Assembly: GCA_012517825.1 (NCBI GenBank)
Contig: JAAYUG010000049.1
Span: forward strand, 1 to 48,554
Direction: 5' to 3'
DNA from: Bacteroidales bacterium
Lineage (GTDB): Bacteria > Bacteroidota > Bacteroidia > Bacteroidales > JAAYUG01
DNA: 48,554 nt
The notes under the pieces are model-generated. The model searched no databases and was not told the origin of the DNA. It saw only the letters and a list, made by a program, of their open reading frames with translations. Of this stretch, positions 25,273 to 32,314 are shown piece by piece (positions within the stretch are counted from its first letter, which is position 1; every line of letters starts with the position of its first letter). The translations under genes were made by a program, and so were the position numbers.

Positions 25273-26277
25273 CTATGTGTTCACTGAAGGTGAAGCTATT
25301 AGGGAAGTTTTGCGCACTGCGTTGATCAGGTCAAGTATTGATTGATGCCTGCTGCAGTTACTGCCGTATGTTAATTCCCATTGATTTCCATGGAAAGCCA
25401 CTGAAAGTTCCGCCCCCGGATTATGGACAATCCCGGCCCTCTTCATAGCTTTCATTAACCAGGCGTTGGAAGCTGCTTCCGGGTCCAATGCCACCTGATA
25501 CATAGGGTGTTCCGTAAAACGGATCTGACCTGTTTCGGGATTGACATAGAAATCTTTCCCGTCAAAGTGTGCATCCAGCTGTCCTGTCATAAGAATATCT
25601 TCCGGTGCTCCTTCCGTCAGGGTACCTTCATGGAGATACCAGATTCTGTCGGCCAGCTGAAGTGCTGCTGACCAGTCGTGCGTGGAAAACAGAATCGTTT
25701 TGTTTTTCAGCCGGCATAAATCCCTGAGAAGCACGACAATTTCGTACCGGTTGATTACATCCAGAAATGCCGTCGGTTCATCGAGCAGAATAACAGGTGT
25801 ATCCTGGCAAAGGGCCCTTGCAATATGCACCCTTTGAAATTCCCCGTCGCTGATCTGATCCAATGGCTGACCGGCCAGATGAAGGGTATTCACACTGGTA
25901 AGTGCTTCCAGAACCTTGCTTTTATCGTCAGATGTCAGACTACCCACCCAGTTTGTATAAGGGTATCTGCCAAGTTCCACCATTTCCCTGACTTTTACGG
26001 CAGGACTCCGTGCGCGGGAGGAAGAAACAAAGGCAATGGTACGGGAAAGGCTTTCAGAGGTAAAATACCGCAATTTCTTGTTTTCCAGGAGAATTTCGCC
26101 AACAAGGGGAGTCTGAAGAGCGGCCAGGGTTCGCAAAAGCGTACTTTTTCCGGTTCCGTTCAATCCGATCAGGGCAATCAATTCCCCTTTTTCTGCCGAA
26201 GCAGATATTCCGCAGCTTACAGCAACCGGCTGGCTTCTTTTGAAATACCCTGTCGTTAACGTCTGAAAGGAAATCAT
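25273..26277 (-). CDS. btuD: Vitamin B12 ABC transporter ATPase (FecE/BtuD family)
   Basis: The cytoplasmic ATPase that drives corrinoid import with the BtuC-like permease. The 334-residue protein has Walker A GLNGTGKST (38-46), signature ISDGEFQRV in place of LSGGQ (a variant common in this family in Bacteroidota), Walker B VILLDEPTAFLD and the H-loop histidine in FSTHDWS. About 90 residues follow the ABC domain (NPETGQIRFTEHPMY onward), a C-terminal extension of unknown role. The substrate is inferred from the riboswitch-led locus, since the ATPase alone could serve iron siderophores. A 183-bp gap separates it from btuC. Confidence 0.87.
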   Translation of the reverse strand: MISFQTLTTGYFKRSQPVAVSCGISASAEKGELIALIGLNGTGKSTLLRTLAALQTPLVGEILLENKKLRYFTSESLSRTIAFVSSSRARSPAVKVREMVELGRYPYTNWVGSLTSDDKSKVLEALTSVNTLHLAGQPLDQISDGEFQRVHIARALCQDTPVILLDEPTAFLDVINRYEIVVLLRDLCRLKNKTILFSTHDWSAALQLADRIWYLHEGTLTEGAPEDILMTGQLDAHFDGKDFYVNPETGQIRFTEHPMYQVALDPEAASNAWLMKAMKRAGIVHNPGAELSVAFHGNQWELTYGSNCSRHQSILDLINAVRKTSLIASPSVNT

Positions 26278-26320
26278 ACAATGCCTTCCTGTAAAAATAC
26301 TCTTTTAATCACCCGAATAA

Positions 26321-26389
26321 ATTTCCGGAAATTTCCAATTTCTCGCATTGGATCATACTTTGAAACCCAAATCCCCATGAATTGGAAAT
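26321..26389. repeat. Inverted repeats in the btuC-btuD gap
   Basis: ATTTCCAATT (26331-26340) and AATTGGAAAT (26380-26389) form a perfect 10-bp inverted repeat with a 39-base loop. The 12-base palindrome ATTTCCGGAAAT (26321-26332) overlaps the left arm. No T run follows on either strand. It is AT-rich DNA inside an otherwise tightly packed operon. An RNA structure or a regulator-binding site is possible. Confidence 0.4.
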
Positions 26390-26460
26390 GGAAAATCGGA
26401 AATAAATAATCAAATCGATTCTTCTTGTCCTATTGGATTCTTGCATCATATTCCCTGGAA

Positions 26461-27486
26461 TTAGCTGTCGATGCCTGCAGAGAGGGGTCGCCTTACGATT
26501 ACCCAAACAATAACAGGAATACCAATAAGTGCCGTAACAGCATTTACCGGAAGAATGATACCCCTGCCGGGGAGCTGGGAAATTATGTCACTGCTGACGA
26601 GAACTGCAGCCCCTGTGAGCATGGCGGCAGGCACCAGCACACGATGATTACCCGTACGAAATAACCATCGGGCAATATGGGGAACAGCCACTCCCACAAA
26701 ACCAATCGGGCCGCAATATCCGGTAATAAGGCCGGTAAGAATGCTGGTAGCAACAAGCAGCAAGATCCGCGTTCTGATAATATTGATGCCCAGGGTTTTG
26801 GCTTCCTGTTCTCCCAGCAAAAGAGCATTTAATGGTTTGATCCCCGCGATTGTTAATATAACCCCGAAGAGAAACACCGGAACGAGAATTTTGATTTGAT
26901 CTGAAGTAACTCCGCCCAAACTGCCCATTGTCCAGATGACAAAAACTTTCAAAGCCGATTCATTGCTAAGGTATTGCATAATGCCTATAATGGCCGAGAG
27001 GGCGCTACCCAACAGCATTCCGATAATCAGCATGGTGAAAACATCTCGCAGGCGCAGGGAGAGCAGAAGCATAATACCCATCACTGCAGCTGCACCGAAA
27101 AAAGCTGCCAGGAAAAGGTTCAACTGCCCGGGTATGGAACCGGAAAGCACATAACCCGGAAACCCCATTGTAAGCAATGCCACACCCAGTGCCGATCCGC
27201 TGCTTATTCCCAGCACATATGGACCGGCCAGCGGATTACGGAACAAAGTTTGCATCATAAGTCCGCTCGCCGAGAGCGAAGCACCGGCAACCAGTGCAGT
27301 GACTACCCGCGGAATCCGGAATTCCACGAGTATGTTCAGCACCATGGGATCCCGGTTGTTTCCCGTAAAAGTGCGCAAGACATCCAACAGGGAAATCTGA
27401 GTTGTGCCTGTCAGTATATCAGCACAAACCAGTATAACCAGAACAATCGCCAGAGAAATATATAAAAGGCTGTTATGCCGGATCAT
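26461..27486 (-). CDS. btuC: Vitamin B12 ABC transporter permease (FecCD/BtuC family)
   Basis: The membrane channel of the importer, about ten helices in 341 residues. Conserved features are EFRIPRVVTALVAGASLSASG near the start, then MQTLFRNPLAGPYVLGISSGSALG, both typical of FecCD permeases, and the later segment GPIGFVGVAVPHIARWLF. The frame is open upstream to a TTG at 27549, but that overlaps the preceding gene. The ATG at 27486 starts MIRHNSLLYISLAIVLVILV just before helix 1 and is the likeliest start; an ATG at 27528 is an alternative. Corrinoid specificity is inferred from context. Confidence 0.88.
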   Translation of the reverse strand: MIRHNSLLYISLAIVLVILVCADILTGTTQISLLDVLRTFTGNNRDPMVLNILVEFRIPRVVTALVAGASLSASGLMMQTLFRNPLAGPYVLGISSGSALGVALLTMGFPGYVLSGSIPGQLNLFLAAFFGAAAVMGIMLLLSLRLRDVFTMLIIGMLLGSALSAIIGIMQYLSNESALKVFVIWTMGSLGGVTSDQIKILVPVFLFGVILTIAGIKPLNALLLGEQEAKTLGINIIRTRILLLVATSILTGLITGYCGPIGFVGVAVPHIARWLFRTGNHRVLVPAAMLTGAAVLVSSDIISQLPGRGIILPVNAVTALIGIPVIVWVIVRRPLSAGIDS

Positions 27487-27508
27487 TTCTGCATTTTGAA
27501 CACGGTTT

Positions 27509-27784
27509 TCAGGAAGCCGAAAGAGCATTGATGATCTGCACCATGTCAAGAAAACCTTTTCTCACAGCGAGATAGTTTTTCTTTGCCAGTGCACGATCAT
27601 GGCGATTTTCCGGTGCATTGACAAGCGCCAGAAGTTCATTGTGTTTTTCTGCAATCTCTTCAATCGCCTGCATAATTTTCTCATCAGGAACTTCAGGATG
27701 CAGAATCTGGTACACCAGGCATTCTGATATCAGTTCCCAGGTAATGAAGTTCAGGTCTTTTTTAAGGTTACGTCGTGATGCCAT
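27509..27784 (-). CDS. Conserved small alpha-helical protein of unknown function in the B12 operon
   Basis: A 91-residue soluble protein, mostly helical and charged. It starts MASRRNLKKDLNFITWELIS and has a middle EKHNELLALVNAPENRHD. I recall similar small proteins with a MASRR-LKKD opening in other Bacteroidota, without known function. It has no signal peptide or membrane segment. It lies between btuF (7 bp upstream) and btuC (22 bp downstream) in the same direction, so it is made with the transporter. A cytoplasmic role is likely, such as ATPase regulation or a link to corrinoid handling, but this is only a guess from position. Confidence 0.75.
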   Translation of the reverse strand: MASRRNLKKDLNFITWELISECLVYQILHPEVPDEKIMQAIEEIAEKHNELLALVNAPENRHDRALAKKNYLAVRKGFLDMVQIINALSAS

Positions 27785-27791
27785 AATAGTG

Positions 27792-28949
27792 TTATTTTAA
27801 ATGAATAAAGTAAAACAATCCGTTTTCCTGTTTGGCCAGCCCATGCAGAATTCTGTACAGGTCATTCAGAATAATATCGGGATGAACGGTACCTGATTCC
27901 CAGTAATCATTTCCCCCGCCGGGCCCAATACGGGCAGTGTTGCTGAACACATTCCCGTTGCGGTAAGCGGGAATAGCAGCAAGGCGCAAGTCGGTGTTCT
28001 TAATGTCAGCCAGTGAACGCGCGGTACCTGCATTAATCCATATCTGTGCGTTAAAAGCCTTTCCAACTGCTTCTTCTATTGAGAGTTCATAGTTTTCTCT
28101 GGCGGTAAGATCGCTGCGCCAGTAAATTCCGCCTGCATCAGATATAAGCCGGGCCGTATAGGAATTGCCGGAGGGCACATTCCATGCATCCTTCCATGGA
28201 AGACCAGTCATGACAACGGGTTGCGGGGTATTATTTTCTGCCAGCTTTCTGAGGGAAAGGTACGAAGCCCGGACCGAAAAGAAAAAAGAATCGGCTTTCT
28301 GAGGAACTCCCATCATTCTCCCGATAAACCGGATCCATTCAGCCCGGCCTAAAGGTTCTTCCTCAAGGTACTCGGCTAAATAAACCACAGGAATATGCAG
28401 ACTCTCCATCCGTGCATACCAGGAAGTTACTTCCGGTCCGATTCCATAGGCAAAAATCAGATCCGGCTTTAACCTTGCAATACCTTCAAAGTCGAAAGAT
28501 CCTTCATAGCCTGCCTCGGAAATGTGCCCGTCCTGAATCAATTTTTGAATAGCTGCGCTGTATACGAATCGTGTTCCCGAAACCGAAACAATGGATGAAT
28601 CAAGCTGAAGGGCGGAAAGCATTCCTACATGGGTTGTGGACATACATACCACACGTTTTACAGGGGTACCAATAACAATCCTGCCCCTGACCGCATCCAA
28701 GGGAAGAGAAGCTGTGTTATTAGCAAGCAAGTACTCAACCGTCGTACCCTTCCCACCCTGCCAGGGAGAAAAAACCCTGAAAACGGTATATTCCGGAGTG
28801 AAATAAATGCGGAATTTCCCGGCATACTGAGGAACCAGACTGTCTGAGAACGCCTCGCGTACTGTTTTCCTTGCCGGTTGCCCCATACAGGAGTATAAAC
28901 CCAGAGCCAGGGCCAGAAATAATATTATGTGCCAACCGGTATGTTTCAT
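27792..28949 (-). CDS. btuF: Vitamin B12-binding lipoprotein (BtuF/FecB family)
   Basis: The periplasmic substrate-binding component. The 385-residue protein has a lipoprotein signal ending LYSC, with C21 as the lipidated residue. Two Rossmann-like lobes follow. The segment VKRVVCMSTTHVGMLSALQL opens the first, with the family's FDFEGIARLKPDLIFAYG after it. The second contains LSIEEAVGKAFNAQIWINAG and ends after a long helix (HPDIILNDLYRILHG). Its ATG at 28949 overlaps the TGA of the secreted protease gene by 4 bp. Corrinoid is inferred as the substrate from the riboswitch and the BtuB/BtuG genes; the binding-protein family alone also covers iron-siderophore proteins. Confidence 0.88.
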   Translation of the reverse strand: MKHTGWHIILFLALALGLYSCMGQPARKTVREAFSDSLVPQYAGKFRIYFTPEYTVFRVFSPWQGGKGTTVEYLLANNTASLPLDAVRGRIVIGTPVKRVVCMSTTHVGMLSALQLDSSIVSVSGTRFVYSAAIQKLIQDGHISEAGYEGSFDFEGIARLKPDLIFAYGIGPEVTSWYARMESLHIPVVYLAEYLEEEPLGRAEWIRFIGRMMGVPQKADSFFFSVRASYLSLRKLAENNTPQPVVMTGLPWKDAWNVPSGNSYTARLISDAGGIYWRSDLTARENYELSIEEAVGKAFNAQIWINAGTARSLADIKNTDLRLAAIPAYRNGNVFSNTARIGPGGGNDYWESGTVHPDIILNDLYRILHGLAKQENGLFYFIHLK

Positions 28950-31096
28950 TTTTGAATGACAAAACGGAAAGAATATACTGAATTGTTCCGGGTGGTAATT
29001 TTCAGAACATAAATCCCATTGTTCAGGAATCCAAAGGAAAAACGGGCCATGTTTTCATCTGCGTTCAATGAAGAAGTCCAGACGAGACGCCCGGACAGAT
29101 CAAACACACGGGCCACTATATCCCCTGAAAATAATCCGTTATGAACAAGATTCAGTTCCCCTGTGGCAGGAACCGGAAAAACTTTTGTATACGGCCTGGT
29201 ACTTTCTTCACTGGTTGTCTTCAGCCAGGTGAGATTGCAAACCTGCAGGCCCATATAGAAGGAAGCAGGAACAGAAAAAACCGTGTCGTAAGGAGTCCAT
29301 ATGTCCCGGTAACGAACATACGCAGAATTGGCGCTTCCCGGAGCACGTTCAAGCGTCTGGGCCACTGCAAAAGTATCCTTACTCCCGTAATAGATTTCAT
29401 ACCCAGCATAGATAGTATCCTTTGCCGGAAGATAATGCCATAAAGGAATGAAATTCAGCTGATTCACCTTAAGTGCCGTAAACAGAATCTTTTCGGAATA
29501 AATCCGGTTTTCCTGAGAAAGATTTCCAGACGAAACAAACAGAGTTATATATGAACCGTCAGCAGAGCTAAAGTCATAGAGTTTAAGTGGAAAAAGGAAC
29601 ACCCCGCTCAGGGTAGCCGAATCGGGCAGAATAAACTTTTCAGCAAAGCCATTTATTCCCAGCCAGTTATGTCCTGATGCGTATCCTCCGAAGTCAAGGT
29701 TCTTCAAACCGGTTTTTTCACCGGGGGCAATGTTTTTTAATGTATCACAACTAAGAATGGTATAATTATACGGATCAAAATGATCAATATGCGTAATTCC
29801 GGTATGGCCCGGATCGAGCCATGCCCGAAGCTGGTTGGCCGGAGGATAATAATCATCCCAGCACCGGTCGAAACGCTGAAAATAATCATTAACGGGGTTG
29901 GAACAGCTGGCATCCCCACCGGTAAGGGTACCGATGATTCTGTGATTCTGGTTGAACAAAGGGGCTCCTGACGAACCTCCTTCGGTGGCTCCTTTGTCCC
30001 ACCGGATAATTTGCCAATGCGACATATAGTCATATCCTCCGCCGAAATTGCCGTAAACCGGAGCATCATTATCGACTGAGATTTTCTTTACATCTCCGGC
30101 AGGATGGTGAATGGCAACTGTTGAAGTCACACCCGTGGTATCCAGATCCCACCCAAGGTAAATGGGTTTGTAAGAAGGCGGCGGTGGTACGGTAAGCTGA
30201 ACCAGGCTGAAATCAAGGCCGGAGACCGTGCTGATCAGTTCCGAACCGCTGATTGTTTGTGAAGAGCTTGCAGTACCGCTTCCGCAGCCTGAACGTTCAT
30301 AATTGAATGTAAAAACTGTCCGCCAGGCATCATCCTGATCGGCAATACAATGCCCTGCCGTAAGCAGATAAGGCTTGCCGTTTTGTTCGGTGTTGTTGAC
30401 AAGGCTCCCGGTACATAACGTGGTACCATTCACCAGCAGTTTTGCAACCCCACGCTTTTCCTTCTGCCATAAGGTACCTTCCGGACAATTGATATCCACC
30501 TCACACGCTCCGGAAACAGCAATCTGTTCATTGTTTTTTTCCTGAAAGCCGAAGACATCTATTACGCCACCGGCAACACGTCCAATGGCCAATTGATTGG
30601 GTTTATATTGCACCGGGGGAACATCGTACTCCACATAGCACAGGGAACCGCGGAGATGAGGAAGGGCCAGAAAATGCGAAGGCAGAACATTTTCAGAGGT
30701 ATAGGCCCCTTTCATATCCTGATAACCGGCAGTATAAACAAAAACAGAAGCCCCTTCAGGAAGCTCAAAATGGCTGAAGATAATTCCAACTGACAGGGCA
30801 TCGGGAACGTGAAAACCACAACGCCAGATACGGTATTTACCCGATTCGGTCCATATACCAGTGTTTTCCGGGGTCCATCTTCCGTCAAAGGGAACGGCGA
30901 ACTGCAAAGGCTTGGCAGTGGTGCCATCGTCAGGTGTCAGCATATCGCGGGAAACAGAGGGAAACGTAATAACGGGCACATTCCCTTTTGATGACAGACT
31001 TGCCGAGAGAGGCCACCCTCCGTGCTCCATCTGGGCATTTACCGATTGCAGAAAAAGACCGGCCGGAAGAAAAAGGAAAAATAACACCATAACCAT
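28946..31096 (-). CDS. T9SS-exported trypsin-fold serine endopeptidase (lysyl endopeptidase-like)
   Basis: A 716-residue secreted protease. A signal peptide (MVMVLFFLFLPAGLFLQSVNAQ) is followed by a propeptide-like region and then a chymotrypsin-fold domain. The triad is His249 in LLTAGHC, Asp295 in GLDFSLVQL and Ser376 in EGGSSGAPLF. The region CSNPVNDYFQRFDRCW with the later AWLDP resembles Lys-specific Achromobacter protease I as I recall it, which suggests cleavage after lysine. The C-terminal 75 residues (from FPVPATGELNL to SFRFVIQK) form a T9SS type A sorting domain, so the enzyme should be exported and often cell-anchored. The GTG at 31186 is rejected because a hairpin lies in that extension. 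It is coupled to btuF by a 4-bp overlap. Confidence 0.88.
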   Translation of the reverse strand: MVMVLFFLFLPAGLFLQSVNAQMEHGGWPLSASLSSKGNVPVITFPSVSRDMLTPDDGTTAKPLQFAVPFDGRWTPENTGIWTESGKYRIWRCGFHVPDALSVGIIFSHFELPEGASVFVYTAGYQDMKGAYTSENVLPSHFLALPHLRGSLCYVEYDVPPVQYKPNQLAIGRVAGGVIDVFGFQEKNNEQIAVSGACEVDINCPEGTLWQKEKRGVAKLLVNGTTLCTGSLVNNTEQNGKPYLLTAGHCIADQDDAWRTVFTFNYERSGCGSGTASSSQTISGSELISTVSGLDFSLVQLTVPPPPSYKPIYLGWDLDTTGVTSTVAIHHPAGDVKKISVDNDAPVYGNFGGGYDYMSHWQIIRWDKGATEGGSSGAPLFNQNHRIIGTLTGGDASCSNPVNDYFQRFDRCWDDYYPPANQLRAWLDPGHTGITHIDHFDPYNYTILSCDTLKNIAPGEKTGLKNLDFGGYASGHNWLGINGFAEKFILPDSATLSGVFLFPLKLYDFSSADGSYITLFVSSGNLSQENRIYSEKILFTALKVNQLNFIPLWHYLPAKDTIYAGYEIYYGSKDTFAVAQTLERAPGSANSAYVRYRDIWTPYDTVFSVPASFYMGLQVCNLTWLKTTSEESTRPYTKVFPVPATGELNLVHNGLFSGDIVARVFDLSGRLVWTSSLNADENMARFSFGFLNNGIYVLKITTRNNSVYSFRFVIQK

Positions 31097-31113
31097 AATC
31101 CGCGATGGTATTG

Positions 31114-31143
31114 CCCTGCCGGAAAAATTTTCCTCCGGCAGGG
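31114..31143. promoter_or_regulatory. GC-rich hairpin between btuG and the protease gene
   Basis: CCCTGCCGGA (31114-31123) and TCCGGCAGGG (31134-31143) form a perfect 10-bp stem with a 10-base loop. It lies 18 bp upstream of the chosen protease start. No T run follows on either strand, so it is not a standard terminator. It may affect RNA stability or relative expression of downstream genes. Confidence 0.5.
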
Positions 31144-31211
31144 AACCACCTGGTTTAAGAACAATGTGAAACGTATCTGACAACACGAAAGGCGGGTATT
31201 ATTGCGGCTAA

Positions 31212-32276
31212 TTAATAAAAATATATTCCGTTGGGTGCTATTCCTGCTAAAAAGGTATTAACAGCCTGTCCGGCCGGGGTAAAGATATGAACTTTTCCCG
31301 AGGCCGTATAACCCTGGATCTCGGTCACATACAACCGCCCGTTCAGTGGGTTGGCATTTACTGCATTGAACGATCCGGCTATCAAAGGAGTTGCAGGAAT
31401 CTGCGAATCGGAAATCCGGAAGGCAAATACTCCTTCATTTTCAACAAAATAGACATACTGGCCACCAGGATCGGATGCTACCGAAGAAGGATTGAAGTAA
31501 TCACCTGTACGGCCAATTACATAACTTTTTGAAGGTTCGTAGGTTCCCGGCTTCAGGGATACCAGTTTTGAATCCGTTTCGTATTCAATATATGACCAAT
31601 CGGGACTGTAAACAACCTTTCCCTGGCACAATACCCAGACCGAGCCACTGCCATCGCGGGTAAAAGCAACAGGGCCATCTCCGGCGACAATGGTTGATAC
31701 AACCTCATTGGCGGTTCGGTCAATAATGCTCACCGTACTGTCATTTCCCCATTGCCCGTTGGCCACGAGAAGCTTGTCACCATCAACAATCATTTTTTCC
31801 GGCTGATTGCCAACAGTGATGTCGGTTATCGCTTCGAGGGTTTCCGGGTTAAAAACCTTTACCTTCCCGGGAAAGGCACCATAGGTAATGTATCCTTTCC
31901 CGTCATTGGAAACAACAATATGGCGGGGATAAGATACTTCAATTATTCCAACCGACTGAAAGGTTTTCAGATCAACCACCTCAACTTTCCCTGAATTATT
32001 GGCTACAATGAAACCTTTATTCTTCCATGAAGCAAATGACATAACCACATCTCCCAGAGGCCGGTTATTGACCGCTTCAAAAATATTATTGATAACGGTA
32101 TCTTCCGTAAGAGGAATATAACTGACTGAACCGTTGTTATCTCTGAAATTTCCCTCATTGGTAATCATAATGCCGTGAAGGAATGAATTGTTACTACTGG
32201 TATCGTCCGGCTTCTCACATGATAACACGAAAATGCTGATTAGTAACACGACAAGCAAAGTTCCAGTATTTTTCAT
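31212..32276 (-). CDS. btuG: BtuG-like surface beta-propeller lipoprotein (B12 capture)
   Basis: A 354-residue lipoprotein; the signal ends VLSC with C20 as the lipidated residue. The rest is a series of about seven beta-propeller blades of YncE type. Examples are GKVEVVDLKTFQSVGIIEVS, GKVKVFNPETLEAITDITVG and STVSIIDRTANEVVSTIVAG. In Bacteroides, BtuG is a seven-bladed surface lipoprotein that binds cobalamin with very high affinity and caps BtuB. Position directly after btuB and behind a cobalamin riboswitch supports the same role. The family name rests on fold plus context; other YncE-like lipoproteins look similar. Confidence 0.85.
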   Translation of the reverse strand: MKNTGTLLVVLLISIFVLSCEKPDDTSSNNSFLHGIMITNEGNFRDNNGSVSYIPLTEDTVINNIFEAVNNRPLGDVVMSFASWKNKGFIVANNSGKVEVVDLKTFQSVGIIEVSYPRHIVVSNDGKGYITYGAFPGKVKVFNPETLEAITDITVGNQPEKMIVDGDKLLVANGQWGNDSTVSIIDRTANEVVSTIVAGDGPVAFTRDGSGSVWVLCQGKVVYSPDWSYIEYETDSKLVSLKPGTYEPSKSYVIGRTGDYFNPSSVASDPGGQYVYFVENEGVFAFRISDSQIPATPLIAGSFNAVNANPLNGRLYVTEIQGYTASGKVHIFTPAGQAVNTFLAGIAPNGIYFY

Positions 32277-32314
32277 AGAATAAATGATTTAAGGGTTTAA
32301 ACTATGATTGATTG

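Noticed and set aside
31097-31186. GTG start adding 30 residues to the secreted protease
   Set aside because: The extension contains a perfect hairpin and precedes the signal peptide, so it is more likely untranslated.
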